Of a stretch of DNA of 64,000 nucleotides, positions 27,807-37,423 are shown piece by piece (within the stretch, counting starts at the first letter, position 1; every line of letters begins with the position of its first letter). Source of the DNA: Thiomicrorhabdus sediminis (GTDB taxonomy: Bacteria; Pseudomonadota; Gammaproteobacteria; Thiomicrospirales; Thiomicrospiraceae). Both the position numbers and the translations under genes were made by a program. The DNA lies in contig NZ_CP040602.1 in assembly GCF_005885815.1 (NCBI RefSeq), positions 1,255,630 through 1,319,629 on the forward strand, given 5' to 3'. Under the pieces are notes generated by a model. The model saw only the letters and a program-made list of their open reading frames with translations. It had not been told where the DNA came from and ran no database searches.

Positions 27807-30446
27807 ATGTCAGAAGCGATCAACATCCCCAGCTTTATTGTCACACTCGATAATAAAGAATCCACTCACGCCGAAAAACTGAGCGCCGGTCGCAATGTGC
27901 TAAAGACCTTTACCGACTATCAGTTTCAACGCTACGAGCAAGGGGCTGCGGTTGCCGAACTGCTAAAAGAGCGCTCGACATTTATTGACCAGATCTTAAA
28001 GAAGATGTGGCAGTTAATGATTAACAATGAAAACAGCGCCCTGCTTGCCGTTGGTGGTTATGGCCGCGGCGAACTGCACCCCTACTCGGATATTGACCTG
28101 CTGATTATCTGCGACAACTGCGAAGAATCTTGTGACGAATTCTCCCAATTCATCACTTTTTTATGGGACCTAGGCTTTGATGTCGGTCATGCCATCCGCA
28201 GCTTTGATGAATGCTATGAAACCGGTTTGGAAGACGTCACCATCGCCACCAACCTGCTTGAGGCTCGCTGGATTACCGGCAACTACGAACAGTTTGAGCG
28301 CCTTCAGCAACTGTGGAACAAAAGTTCAAACTATTGGCCTAGCCGCGCATTTTTTGAAGCCAAGTTTGACGAGCAGACACGCCGCCACAAGCGCTTTAAC
28401 GACACCATCTATCAATTAGAGCCAAACATCAAAGAAAGTCCTGGTGGGCTGCGTGACATTCAAAACATCTTCTGGGTAGCAAAACGTCATTTCAACGCCC
28501 ACTCTATCAATGAGCTGGTACAACGCAACTTCCTCAGTCCGGAGGAGTTTGTCGAGATCGAAGCGGCGAGCAAATACCTCAACCGTATACGATTCGCCCT
28601 GCAACACCAGAAAAAACGTCGTGAAGACCGTTTGCAGTTCGATTTACAGCAAAATATCGCGGAAAGCTTCGGCTATGAGGACAATAGCGAAAAGATGGCG
28701 GTCGAACAATTTATGAGCGGCTATTATCGCAATGTGCAGACCGTGGTGAAAATGAATGAAATCCTCATGCAGCATTTTCGTGAAATACTGTTTGACGATG
28801 AAAGCGGTTTTGAAAAACCGATTAACAGCCACTTTAAAAACGTCAACAACTATCTGGATATCTCGCACCCTCGCGTTTTCGAGAAAAACCCGACCGCCCT
28901 GCTGGAAGCCTTTATTATTTTAGAAAGCCTGCCTGAACTGCAGGGCCTGCGCTCCAATGCCATTCGCTCGATTCGCGACCATCTGCATTTGATCAACGAC
29001 AGCTTCCGCAATGACCCGATCAACAAGGCGTTGTTTTTGGAGATTTTCCGCCAGCCTAGCGGGGTTAATGCCGCAGTCAAACGCATGCATGGCTATGGCG
29101 TGCTTGGCGCTTATCTGCCGGTATTTAAGAAAATCACCGGATTGATGCAGTTTAATATCTTCCACGCCTATACCGTTGATGACCATACCATTTTGGTAAT
29201 ACGCAACCTGAGACGTTTTTTTGTCGACGAATTTGCCTATGAATTCCCTACAGCGCACCAGGTTGCCAAAAAACTCTGCAAACCCGAAGTGCTGTTTTTG
29301 GCAGGCCTGTTCCACGATATTGCCAAAGGACGCAATGGCGACCATGAAATACTTGGTGCCGTCGATGCATTAGAATTTGCAGAACACCACAATCTATCGA
29401 AAAAAGATGCCGATATGATTAGCTGGCTGGTACGTCGCCACTTGGATTTTTCCGGTATCGCACAGAAAAAAGATTTAAGCGACCCAAAAGTCATTCAATA
29501 CTTTGCCAAACTGGTCGGCGACCAACAGCATCTCGACTATCTGTACCTGCTAACAGTCGCCGATGTTTGTGCAACATCGCCCGATGTTTGGAATGATTGG
29601 AAAAACTCGCTATTTCTTGAGCTTTACAATGAAACCACCAAGGTACTGGCACTTAACATCAACTCACCGAAAGACCGAGAAAACAAAGCGCTGCAGACCC
29701 AAGAGAAGGCTCGTGAAATACTCGCCAAGCGCGACATCAGCACGGCGCAATTTAATGCGTTATGGTCAAGTTTTAGCGACACCGACTTCTTCAGCCGTCA
29801 AACGCCGCCTGAAGTGGCTCGTATGACTAAGCTGCTTTATCAGCTACCACACGACGATAACCATGTCTTTTTACGCGAACAGACCAATCGCGGTGCCTCC
29901 GAGTTGATTATCTACATGCCGGATAGAGACTTCCTGTTTGCGCACATCGCCTATGTGCTCGATCGTTTGAATACCGATGTTGTCGAAGCACGTGTTTTCG
30001 GAAGTAACGATAAAATGACACTGGTGGTGCTCTACTTCCTTGACCGCGATACCCAGAACTACATTGAAGCACAGCGCCATGAAGAAATTCTACAAAGTGT
30101 TAAATACCAGATAGAACAAGATGAAATCGGCGATCTGGAACAGCGCCAGCAAATTGCCAGTCGTCGTATCCGCCACTTTGAAACGCCGACAGAGATTGAA
30201 TTTGACCAGATCAATGATGGCATTACCGAGCTAAGCATTAGCACCAAAGACATCTCCGGTTTATTGGCCCGTATCGGGTGCGCATTAAAATCGGAAAATA
30301 TCCGCTTGCACGATGCCAAAATCCACACTGTGGGTGAAAAGGCCGAAGACGTTTTTCTGATTAGCGACACGGACAACCACGCCATAAAAAGCAAGGAGCG
30401 CCAGCAGCGCTTAACCGAAAAGCTGTTGGAAATGATCAATAAATAA
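27807..30446 (+). CDS. glnD: PII uridylyltransferase/uridylyl-removing enzyme GlnD
   Basis: GlnD senses glutamine and adds or removes UMP on PII proteins, governing nitrogen assimilation. Domains in order: a nucleotidyltransferase with GGYGRGELHPYSDIDLLI (the G-G...D-x-D motif, about residues 77-95), a helical GlnE/GlnD linker, an HD domain for uridylyl removal with LFHDIAKG, and two C-terminal ACT domains (about 690-770 and 800-875) that bind glutamine. Its 879 residues match the family. It sits directly after map as in E. coli; dapD follows but here on the opposite strand. Confidence 0.96.
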   Translation: MSEAINIPSFIVTLDNKESTHAEKLSAGRNVLKTFTDYQFQRYEQGAAVAELLKERSTFIDQILKKMWQLMINNENSALLAVGGYGRGELHPYSDIDLLIICDNCEESCDEFSQFITFLWDLGFDVGHAIRSFDECYETGLEDVTIATNLLEARWITGNYEQFERLQQLWNKSSNYWPSRAFFEAKFDEQTRRHKRFNDTIYQLEPNIKESPGGLRDIQNIFWVAKRHFNAHSINELVQRNFLSPEEFVEIEAASKYLNRIRFALQHQKKRREDRLQFDLQQNIAESFGYEDNSEKMAVEQFMSGYYRNVQTVVKMNEILMQHFREILFDDESGFEKPINSHFKNVNNYLDISHPRVFEKNPTALLEAFIILESLPELQGLRSNAIRSIRDHLHLINDSFRNDPINKALFLEIFRQPSGVNAAVKRMHGYGVLGAYLPVFKKITGLMQFNIFHAYTVDDHTILVIRNLRRFFVDEFAYEFPTAHQVAKKLCKPEVLFLAGLFHDIAKGRNGDHEILGAVDALEFAEHHNLSKKDADMISWLVRRHLDFSGIAQKKDLSDPKVIQYFAKLVGDQQHLDYLYLLTVADVCATSPDVWNDWKNSLFLELYNETTKVLALNINSPKDRENKALQTQEKAREILAKRDISTAQFNALWSSFSDTDFFSRQTPPEVARMTKLLYQLPHDDNHVFLREQTNRGASELIIYMPDRDFLFAHIAYVLDRLNTDVVEARVFGSNDKMTLVVLYFLDRDTQNYIEAQRHEEILQSVKYQIEQDEIGDLEQRQQIASRRIRHFETPTEIEFDQINDGITELSISTKDISGLLARIGCALKSENIRLHDAKIHTVGEKAEDVFLISDTDNHAIKSKERQQRLTEKLLEMINK

Positions 30447-30492
30447 TATTGCAACTTATTGTTTTAAAAACATTTCAATAGATAGCACCGAC

Positions 30493-30870
30493 TCAGACGC
30501 TATATTCTAATAACTCTAAGGCGTTATTATCCAAATCTCTGGTAAAAAGCGCCCGCCTACCCGATTTGCTCAAAGTATAGCTATGCTGCATCGCATCAAG
30601 CTTGTCTTGAAAAGAGCTCAAGTCATCCACCCTGATGGCAAAATGATAATCACGCCCTCCATGCTCCGGCCTTTTCGTGCCTTCGTTAGGATCGGCTATT
30701 TGCATAATATGCAGACTCTGCCCGGCAAAAAAATCAACCCAATAACCGGGAAAACCCAAGTTCGGTCGCGACATCAACTCAACCCCCAACAACGCTTGAT
30801 AGAATTTGAGTGAAGCCTCGGCGTCCTTAACAATAATACTGATATGATCCAACCCTAAAAGCTTTGCCAT
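30493..30870 (-). CDS. VOC/glyoxalase-fold protein
   Basis: A single-unit vicinal-oxygen-chelate protein of about 125 residues. Candidate metal ligands are His in LGLDHISI, His in SLHIMQIA, His in DYHFAIRV and Glu in NNALELLEY. The pattern resembles glyoxalase I-like and dioxygenase-like members, but the substrate cannot be told. I start at the ATG at 30870, where the fold begins; an upstream frame extension to 30891 adds seven residues. It converges with glnD and lies downstream of dapD behind a terminator. Confidence 0.8.
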   Translation of the reverse strand: MAKLLGLDHISIIVKDAEASLKFYQALLGVELMSRPNLGFPGYWVDFFAGQSLHIMQIADPNEGTKRPEHGGRDYHFAIRVDDLSSFQDKLDAMQHSYTLSKSGRRALFTRDLDNNALELLEYSV

Positions 30871-30902
30871 AAAACCCTCTAGATAAAACATTTATTGGTT
30901 AT

Positions 30903-30948
30903 AAAAAAACCCAAGTGGAAAGCCATCGCTTCACCAACCTGGGTTTTC
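30903..30948 (-). terminator. Terminator downstream of dapD
   Basis: AAACCCA (30907-30913) and TGGGTTT (30940-30946) enclose a second stem (GTG...CAC with AAGC/GCTT). Seven T residues follow on the minus strand. It lies between dapD and the VOC gene. Confidence 0.75.
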
Positions 30949-30990
30949 AATTGATTTTTTGCAGACTATAAAACAGTCCGACCAGATCAA

Positions 30991-31890
30991 TTAGTCGTTA
31001 TTATGCAGCGTCGAGTTCAAACCACCCCACAAGGTACCATCGGTGACAATCGCTTGCACTTCACCCGTTTGACTGTGACGACGGAACAACAGCTTGGACT
31101 GACCGGATAAATCACGCGCCGAGACAATCGAACCATCCGGCATCTTAACCTTGGTTCCTGCCGTTAGATAAAGACCCGACTCGACAATACAGTCATCACC
31201 CAACGAGATACCCAGACCGGCATTGGCACCCAATAGGTTGCGCTGTCCCATTTTGATAACCTGCTTACCACCACCAGACAGGGTACCCATGATTGAGGCA
31301 CCACCGCCGATATCAGAGTTTTCCGCTACCACAACACCCGCACTGATTCGTCCTTCAACCATGGAGTTACCCAAAGTACCGGCGTTAAAGTTAACAAAAC
31401 CTTCGTGCATAATCGTTGTACCAGGTGCCAAGTGGGCACCTAGACGGACACGGTCAGCATCACCGATACGTACACCTTCAGGAATCACATAATCCGTCAT
31501 ACGAGGGAACTTGTCGATTGAAGTGACATTGAACTGAACCGCTTCACCGGCAATCGCCTCACGTAGATTTTCAACTTCTGATGGCAAGACTGGCCCGGCA
31601 CTGGTCCAAGCCACATTGTTCAATAGACCGAAAACACCATCAAGATTGATCTCATGCGGCTTATAAGCGCACTCAGAAAGCAGGTGCAGACGTAAATAAG
31701 CGTCTTCTGCCGATTGAGGAGCATCATCTACCGAAGCGATCTCTACGGTTACAAAATCACTTTTGATGATACCGGCCTTTAATGCCGGACAGTTACGGGC
31801 GATTTCTTTATTTGAACGTGGAAACCATACATCTAGGGTTGCACCGGTTTTAGCATCGCTGTAACGGTGACCGACTCGCTTGATTGTCAT
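30991..31890 (-). CDS. dapD: Tetrahydrodipicolinate N-succinyltransferase DapD
   Basis: DapD succinylates tetrahydrodipicolinate in the succinylase branch of diaminopimelate and lysine synthesis. The C-terminal half is a hexapeptide-repeat beta-helix (RIGDADRVRLGAHLAPGTTI, EGRISAGVVV, SDIGGGASIMGTLSGGG). The 299-residue protein belongs to the longer DapD type found in Pseudomonas and actinobacteria rather than the 274-residue enterobacterial type. dapE, a later enzyme of the same branch, is close by at 32491. Confidence 0.93.
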   Translation of the reverse strand: MTIKRVGHRYSDAKTGATLDVWFPRSNKEIARNCPALKAGIIKSDFVTVEIASVDDAPQSAEDAYLRLHLLSECAYKPHEINLDGVFGLLNNVAWTSAGPVLPSEVENLREAIAGEAVQFNVTSIDKFPRMTDYVIPEGVRIGDADRVRLGAHLAPGTTIMHEGFVNFNAGTLGNSMVEGRISAGVVVAENSDIGGGASIMGTLSGGGKQVIKMGQRNLLGANAGLGISLGDDCIVESGLYLTAGTKVKMPDGSIVSARDLSGQSKLLFRRHSQTGEVQAIVTDGTLWGGLNSTLHNND

Positions 31891-32079
31891 AATGCTCTTC
31901 TCTTTATATTTTTACTGTAATATCGAAACTCAATAAGCTGTAAATTATACCTTTTCTGGCGCTGGACAACAAAACTTCACAACATATTTTTCTTTACAAA
32001 ACATGGAAATCGCCCCTAATAAACGGCTTTATCACTTATAATGAGTGTCATTTGAAGCCATTGAAATACAGGTGCCTAA

Positions 32080-32421
32080 ATGATTGTTTATGGGATTGCC
32101 AACTGCGACACGGTTCGTAAGGCGCGCAAGTTTTTCGAACAGAACCAATTGGATTACCAATTTGTTGATTTTAAACAGCAGCCACCGAGCCTTGAAATGA
32201 TCAATAACTGGCTCACACAACTGCCTATCGACCAATTGATCAATAAACGCAGCACCAGCTGGAAGCAGCTTAACGATGAACAAAAACAAAGCTTGCTTGA
32301 TCAAACCGATTTGAGCATTATTGAACAGATGCCAACCTTGATTAAGCGCCCGTTAATCGAGCTTAATAATGAAGTGCTGGTCGGCTTTAATGAAAAAAAC
32401 TACCAGCAGAAGATGCTTTAA
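32080..32421 (+). CDS. ArsC/Spx-family thioredoxin-fold protein, YffB-like
   Basis: A 113-residue ArsC-family protein. The N-terminal VYGIANCDTVRKARKFFEQ places one Cys at the active-site position with no second Cys, and the C-terminal MPTLIKRPLIE motif with cis-Pro is characteristic. E. coli YffB, which lies directly upstream of dapE, has the same context, and here dapE follows by 69 bases. Arsenate reduction is unlikely; a glutathione-dependent thiol function is suggested by the family. A TATAAT at 32037-32042 may be its -10 box. Confidence 0.88.
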   Translation: MIVYGIANCDTVRKARKFFEQNQLDYQFVDFKQQPPSLEMINNWLTQLPIDQLINKRSTSWKQLNDEQKQSLLDQTDLSIIEQMPTLIKRPLIELNNEVLVGFNEKNYQQKML

Positions 32422-32490
32422 TACCGTTGCATTAAACAACCATTAAAGCCTTGAGCGACTTCACCAATACGACACAAAAGATATAGAGTT

Positions 32491-33621
32491 ATGAGCGAAA
32501 CCATTACCCTTGCCCAACAATTGATCCAAATTGATTCGATCACCCCTGAAGACAAAGGCTGTCAACATATGATTGCTGACTACCTGAGTGCTTTAGGCTT
32601 TAATACCGAGCACATGCGTTTTGCCGATGTTGATAATATCTGGTCGCGCAAGGGACTGGACTCACCATGCTTGGTTTTCGCCGGCCATACCGATGTTGTA
32701 CCTACCGGCCCGGCTGATGCCTGGACTCACCCGCCGTTTTCAGCCCACATTGATGGCGATATCATGTATGGTCGCGGCACCGCTGATATGAAAAGCTCTA
32801 TTGCCTGCTTTATGGTGGCGACTAAGCGTTTTGTCAAAGACCATCCTGATCATAAAGGCTCAATCGCCTACCTGATCACCAGTGATGAAGAAGGCCCGGC
32901 AATCAACGGAACCGTCAAGGTAGTTGAAGCCTTGGAAAGACGTAACGAAAAATTTGAATACTGCTTAGTAGGCGAACCTTCCAGCTCTCATAAGCTGGCA
33001 GATTCGATTAAAAACGGACGTCGCGGCTCCTTAAGCGGGAAACTGACCGTTAAGGGTATTCAAGGGCATATCGCCTACCCGGAATTAGCCGACAATCCGA
33101 TTCACAACCTAGCACCAGCACTTGAACAACTGGTACAGGTGCAATGGGATCATGGTAACGAATACTTTCCCCCGACTTCATTCCAAGTGTCTAATATCAA
33201 TGGTGGCACCGGCGCAACCAATGTGATTCCAGGCGATGTTGAAGTACTTTTCAATTTCCGTTTCTCGACGGAACACAGTCCAGAATCCTTACAGGAAAGT
33301 GTCCATGCCATCTTGGATCACCATAAATTGGAATATGATTTGCAGTGGAACCTATCCGGCTTGCCGTTTATTACTCCTGCCGATGGCGAATTGATTCAAG
33401 CTGTGCAACAGGCATCAGAAAATGTACTCGGTTACAAACCACAACTTTCAACCGGTGGTGGCACATCTGATGGCCGTTTTATCGCACCAACCGGTGCACA
33501 GGTCATTGAGTTGGGACCGATTAACGCGACCATCCATAAGATCGATGAACAAGTCAGCGTTGCCGATTTGGAAAAATTAACCGACATCTATTATCAAACA
33601 CTGGTTAACCTGCTAACCTAA
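32491..33621 (+). CDS. dapE: Succinyl-diaminopimelate desuccinylase DapE
   Basis: DapE removes succinate from N-succinyl-LL-diaminopimelate, a zinc M20-family hydrolase. The metal ligands lie in [30 protein letters not shown] and VGEPSSS, with a late His in [12 protein letters not shown]. The 376-residue length is typical. Pairing with the YffB-like gene upstream is conserved in gammaproteobacteria. Confidence 0.97.
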   Translation: MSETITLAQQLIQIDSITPEDKGCQHMIADYLSALGFNTEHMRFADVDNIWSRKGLDSPCLVFAGHTDVVPTGPADAWTHPPFSAHIDGDIMYGRGTADMKSSIACFMVATKRFVKDHPDHKGSIAYLITSDEEGPAINGTVKVVEALERRNEKFEYCLVGEPSSSHKLADSIKNGRRGSLSGKLTVKGIQGHIAYPELADNPIHNLAPALEQLVQVQWDHGNEYFPPTSFQVSNINGGTGATNVIPGDVEVLFNFRFSTEHSPESLQESVHAILDHHKLEYDLQWNLSGLPFITPADGELIQAVQQASENVLGYKPQLSTGGGTSDGRFIAPTGAQVIELGPINATIHKIDEQVSVADLEKLTDIYYQTLVNLLT

Positions 33622-33649
33622 CCCCCTATCACCACAAAGGAGATAAGCA

Positions 33650-33892
33650 GTGCCGACAGAAACCGAATTACCTTGGTACATTGAGTTACTGTTAATAAGC
33701 TTACAGCTTATCGCCTTGGCGGTATTTATCTATTTGGTTTGGCCACACTTCAAAAAGGAACATTGGAAAGCCAAGTTTATAGACAACCCTATCGCACGTT
33801 CCATTATTATCGTTTTTATTCTGATTCTTTTGCTTGTGTTCGGTTTAGGTGAAATTCTTGACCTCGCCTTTGAAGACCAAGTTCTACACTAA
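33650..33892 (+). CDS. Small two-helix membrane protein
   Basis: An 80-residue protein starting with GTG, preceded by AAAGGAGA eight bases upstream. Two hydrophobic segments (about 8-30 and 48-72) flank a basic stretch (HFKKEHWKAKF), suggesting an inner-membrane protein with a cytoplasmic loop. It is 28 bases after dapE and probably cotranscribed. I do not recognise the family. Confidence 0.65.
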   Translation: MPTETELPWYIELLLISLQLIALAVFIYLVWPHFKKEHWKAKFIDNPIARSIIIVFILILLLVFGLGEILDLAFEDQVLH

Positions 33893-34055
33893 ATACTTCA
33901 CTAAACAGTCTTTCTAACTCGCTATCGAATGGATTATTCACCTGATTGCAGATTGGCTACCCTCAGACTACATTGTGAGAATTGCGCTCGCAGCTTCAAT
34001 CTCACTAGCCATAAAGCCCTTGTATGGCAAAACCAATGACAAGAATTTGAGTTAC

Positions 34056-34084
34056 AAAAAAAGCCGCTTAAAGCAGCTTTTTTG
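34056..34084. terminator. Rho-independent terminator, probably bidirectional
   Basis: A near-palindromic GCCGCTTAAAGCAGC core is flanked by seven A residues on the left and six T residues on the right. It lies between the small membrane protein gene and the converging transporter gene. Confidence 0.65.
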
Positions 34085-34104
34085 TTCAAACATCTAAATA
34101 GCGA

Positions 34105-35547
34105 TTAATCCGCTAGGCTTTTCTTACGCACCTGAAGGATATAGATCGCGTAGGCCACCAAACAAACGCCAACTAACACCCACATATTAGAAGAATCAAC
34201 CAGATTAGAAGCGAATACGATAATAACCGCTACCGGTGTAATCCACTTCAATGCAATCATTAAAGCCGCATCAAGCACTGGTGAGAAACCAAGCTGATTT
34301 TCACGAACTTCTTTAGATAGCACCCATCCCATAAAGATAGCCATAAATAGACCACCCAATGGCAACATGATACTTGAAGTCAAGAAATCCAGAGAGTCAA
34401 AGAATGTCTTACCAGCAAAGAAGTGAACGTCTGACCACTCATTGAATGACAAGATTGTTCCAATACCTAAGAACCATAAGAACCCACCAAGACTCCAGGC
34501 GCACTTACCACGTGTCCAGCCCCAGTTTTGCTCTGTATAGGCAACCGCAGGCTCAATCATAGAAATCGCCGAGCTCAATGCCGCCATAACAACCAATGCG
34601 AAGAACAAGGTACCGAAGAACCAGCCACCGGTCATATCACCGAAAGCAAGCGGCAATGTCTGGAACAATAAACCTGGACCCGCACCTGGCTCCATGCCGT
34701 TAGCGAATACGATAGCGAAGATGATAATACCTGCAAGCAATGCAATGACGGTATCGGCAATCGCAATCCAGATAGCCGCTTTACCGATAGAAACATTGTC
34801 CTTCATATAAGAACCGTAAACCATCATTACCCCCATACCGATACTCAAGGTAAAGAAGGCATGACCTAAAGCAACCAGAACCGCGCCCCAGCTAAGCTTA
34901 GAGAAGTCCGGCGTAAATAGGAACTCAAGACTCTGTGAAAAACCACCCGTAGTTGTTGCATACCCCAATAACACCAAAAGAATCAATAGCAGACCAGGCA
35001 CCATAAAGTTGATCGCTTTTTCGATACCGCTCTTGATTCCGTTGGAAACCACATACACCGTGAACAAAACCACAACCGTATGCCAGAACAACAACTGCAT
35101 CGGACTGGCTAACAAACCGCTAAAATGTTCAGCAACGCCATCAGCATCAATACCGATGAACTTACCTTGCAGACTGTCGGCAAAATAAGCAACCGCCCAA
35201 CCAGCGATAACGGTATAAAAACAGAAAATCAATGCTGAACCCAAGGCACCGTTAATACCGATAAAAGTCCAGAACTTACTGGCCTTATTGTTTTTGGCGT
35301 GATACTGCATAGCCTGAACCGGATTAGCTTTCCCGGCACGACCTAATACCAATTCAGAAAGCAGAACCGGAAGACCAACCAACAAAATACAACCCAAGTA
35401 CACAAGTACAAAGGCACCACCACCGTTTTCACCGGTGATATAAGGGAATTTCCAAAGATTCCCCAGGCCAACCGCAGAACCTACAGCCGCCATAATAAAA
35501 ACAAATTGTGATGTCCACAAATGTTTTGAAAGATTATTTTGACTCAT
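34105..35547 (-). CDS. Sodium-dependent SNF-family (NSS/SLC6) transporter
   Basis: An inner-membrane Na+ symporter of the neurotransmitter:sodium family, with 480 residues and about 12 hydrophobic segments. TM1 carries the hallmark AAVGSAVGLGNLWKFPY, which forms the Na+ and substrate site as in LeuT. A second signature is FALVVMAALSSAISMIEP. Bacterial members usually carry amino acids; the substrate is not evident here. It is monocistronic. Confidence 0.9.
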   Translation of the reverse strand: MSQNNLSKHLWTSQFVFIMAAVGSAVGLGNLWKFPYITGENGGGAFVLVYLGCILLVGLPVLLSELVLGRAGKANPVQAMQYHAKNNKASKFWTFIGINGALGSALIFCFYTVIAGWAVAYFADSLQGKFIGIDADGVAEHFSGLLASPMQLLFWHTVVVLFTVYVVSNGIKSGIEKAINFMVPGLLLILLVLLGYATTTGGFSQSLEFLFTPDFSKLSWGAVLVALGHAFFTLSIGMGVMMVYGSYMKDNVSIGKAAIWIAIADTVIALLAGIIIFAIVFANGMEPGAGPGLLFQTLPLAFGDMTGGWFFGTLFFALVVMAALSSAISMIEPAVAYTEQNWGWTRGKCAWSLGGFLWFLGIGTILSFNEWSDVHFFAGKTFFDSLDFLTSSIMLPLGGLFMAIFMGWVLSKEVRENQLGFSPVLDAALMIALKWITPVAVIIVFASNLVDSSNMWVLVGVCLVAYAIYILQVRKKSLAD

Positions 35548-35707
35548 CTATATTCCTTTATAATAATAGGATGAAGTTTAAAATTTAACCGCGCGTATTA
35601 TACCTACAGCCTATTTTGACTTCGACTCAAAAACACTTATAAACACATACAAAAACCTGTAAAAACCGGTGTAAAAAGGTAATTTTAGGTAAACATAGAA
35701 TAGAGCT

Positions 35708-36730
35708 ATGCACATCCAGGCAAACTACTCACTCAAACCATATAACACCTTCAAGCTTGAAGTCAAAACACAGTATTACATCGAAATCACCAAGCAAAGT
35801 GATGTGTTAACCCTTCGCAGCGACTTAAAACTCGCCTCACTACCATGGCGAGTAATCGGTGATGGCAGCAATATTCTATTTACCCACGATATTGAAGGCG
35901 TTACCGTACGTTGCACTTACGACAAACTCAAAATCGTCAAGGAAGACGACGAAAACGTCTGGATATCGGTAGGTGCCGGCATGAAATGGCATGACCTGGT
36001 TGAGTACACCGTAAAACATGATTGGTGGGGGCTGGAAAACCTTGCCCTGATCCCGGGTACTGTCGGAGCCGCCCCCGTACAGAATATCGGTGCCTACGGT
36101 TCTGAAGCGCAAGACACCATCACCCGCGTACAAACCCTTAATTTGTATGACGGGCAGCGCAATGAATATCGCAATGCCGATTGCCAATTCGGTTACAGAA
36201 CCAGTATTTTCAAACAAGAATTTGTCAATAAACTGCTGATCCACCGTGTGACCTTCCGCTTACGCAAACTGAGAAACGGTCAGGCAAACCTGGTATATGA
36301 ACCACTTAAAAATGCTTTAAGCGATATCAAAAAAGAAGACATTACCCCGCAAATGGTCTTTGATGCGGTAGTGGCTATTCGTAAACACCGCTTACCGGAT
36401 CCAAATCATCAAGGTAATGCAGGCAGTTTTTTCAAAAACCCGGTGATTGACCAGAGTTATTTTGAGAAGCTTCTCGAACAATACCCGGAAATGCCCAATC
36501 ATCGCATGCTTGATGGTAGCTATAAAATCCCGGCGGCTTGGCTGATTGAACAAACCGGCTGGAAAGGACGCTCGCACGGACGCTCAGGCGTATCAAGTAA
36601 ACATGCTTTGGTATTGGTCAATCTGGGAGGTGCGCAAGGAACGGATATCGAAGAACTCTACCATCTGGTACAGGATGATGTAATCCATAAATTCGGCATT
36701 CACCTTGAACCCGAGGTCATTATTCTTTAG
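35708..36730 (+). CDS. murB: UDP-N-acetylenolpyruvoylglucosamine reductase MurB
   Basis: MurB reduces UDP-GlcNAc-enolpyruvate to UDP-MurNAc in peptidoglycan synthesis, using FAD and NADPH. The 340-residue protein is the type I (E. coli-like) form. Visible motifs are NTFKLEVKT, VIGDGSNILF, LIPGTVGAAPVQNIGAYG, the catalytic-Ser loop NAGSFFKNP, and the C-terminal AAWLIEQTGWKG. It is followed by a START-domain gene 28 bases later. Confidence 0.96.
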   Translation: MHIQANYSLKPYNTFKLEVKTQYYIEITKQSDVLTLRSDLKLASLPWRVIGDGSNILFTHDIEGVTVRCTYDKLKIVKEDDENVWISVGAGMKWHDLVEYTVKHDWWGLENLALIPGTVGAAPVQNIGAYGSEAQDTITRVQTLNLYDGQRNEYRNADCQFGYRTSIFKQEFVNKLLIHRVTFRLRKLRNGQANLVYEPLKNALSDIKKEDITPQMVFDAVVAIRKHRLPDPNHQGNAGSFFKNPVIDQSYFEKLLEQYPEMPNHRMLDGSYKIPAAWLIEQTGWKGRSHGRSGVSSKHALVLVNLGGAQGTDIEELYHLVQDDVIHKFGIHLEPEVIIL

Positions 36731-36758
36731 ACAGCACCACTCAAAAGGAGTCAAAACA

Positions 36759-37421
36759 GTGATAATGTTATCTAGCCTGGCTCCGCAAGCTACCGCCAAA
36801 ACCTCAAAATCTCCAGCAAGACTTACTGTTTATCTGCTCCTTGTTTATGCGATTTTTTGCTGCACTCAGGCTCGTGCCTGGCAACTGGAGATAGCAGAAC
36901 CGAACCTCAAGGTTTGGACCCAAGCCGTAAGCCATTCCGAATTCAAATCCTTTAAGGGGACTGTATTGATCAAAGCCCCTATTACCGAGGTTATGGCTTT
37001 TATTAAAGACACGCCTAATATGGTTAACTGGTATCACAATACGATTGAAGCCAGACGCCTGCAAAAAATCGGCGAGAAAACCTGGCTTAGCTATAGCGTA
37101 ACCCAAGCGCCTTGGCCGGTAACCGACCGGGACTCGGTCACTATTGTCGAGCAACAAGATTTAGCACAAGGTTACCGTTTAACAATGCAAGCCGCACCTG
37201 AGCGCTACCCCTTGCAAGCCAATCGCATTCGCATCCCGAAGCTGGATGGCTTTTGGTTGATCGAAAAACTGGATGCCAACCTCACCCAGGTGACCCTGCA
37301 AATCAGTGCCGAACCCGGGGGCGAGATACCGAGCTGGTTGGCCAACGCCTTAGTGATTGATATGCCCTATTACAGCCTGAGTGCGCTGAAAACCCAAATT
37401 GAGAAGAATAATGATGAATAA
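36759..37421 (+). CDS. Exported START-domain protein
   Basis: A lipid-binding START/SRPBCC-fold protein. The fold is recognisable from FKGTVLIKAPITEVMAFIKD, MVNWYHNTIEARRL, the PWPVTDRDSV motif and a C-terminal amphipathic helix. A signal peptide or membrane anchor (LTVYLLLVYAIFCC) lies near residue 20-35, so it is likely periplasmic. I choose GTG at 36759 (220 residues) because AAAAGGAG lies eight bases upstream; the ATG two codons later is also possible. The ligand is unknown. It is probably cotranscribed with murB. Confidence 0.82.
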   Translation: MIMLSSLAPQATAKTSKSPARLTVYLLLVYAIFCCTQARAWQLEIAEPNLKVWTQAVSHSEFKSFKGTVLIKAPITEVMAFIKDTPNMVNWYHNTIEARRLQKIGEKTWLSYSVTQAPWPVTDRDSVTIVEQQDLAQGYRLTMQAAPERYPLQANRIRIPKLDGFWLIEKLDANLTQVTLQISAEPGGEIPSWLANALVIDMPYYSLSALKTQIEKNNDE

Positions 37422-37423
37422 GC

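Noticed and set aside
33929..34039. A 36-residue frame with Cys-x2-Cys and a later His, resembling half of a zinc finger
   Set aside because: It is short, lacks a ribosome-binding site and the second ligand spacing of a real zinc finger; most likely chance.
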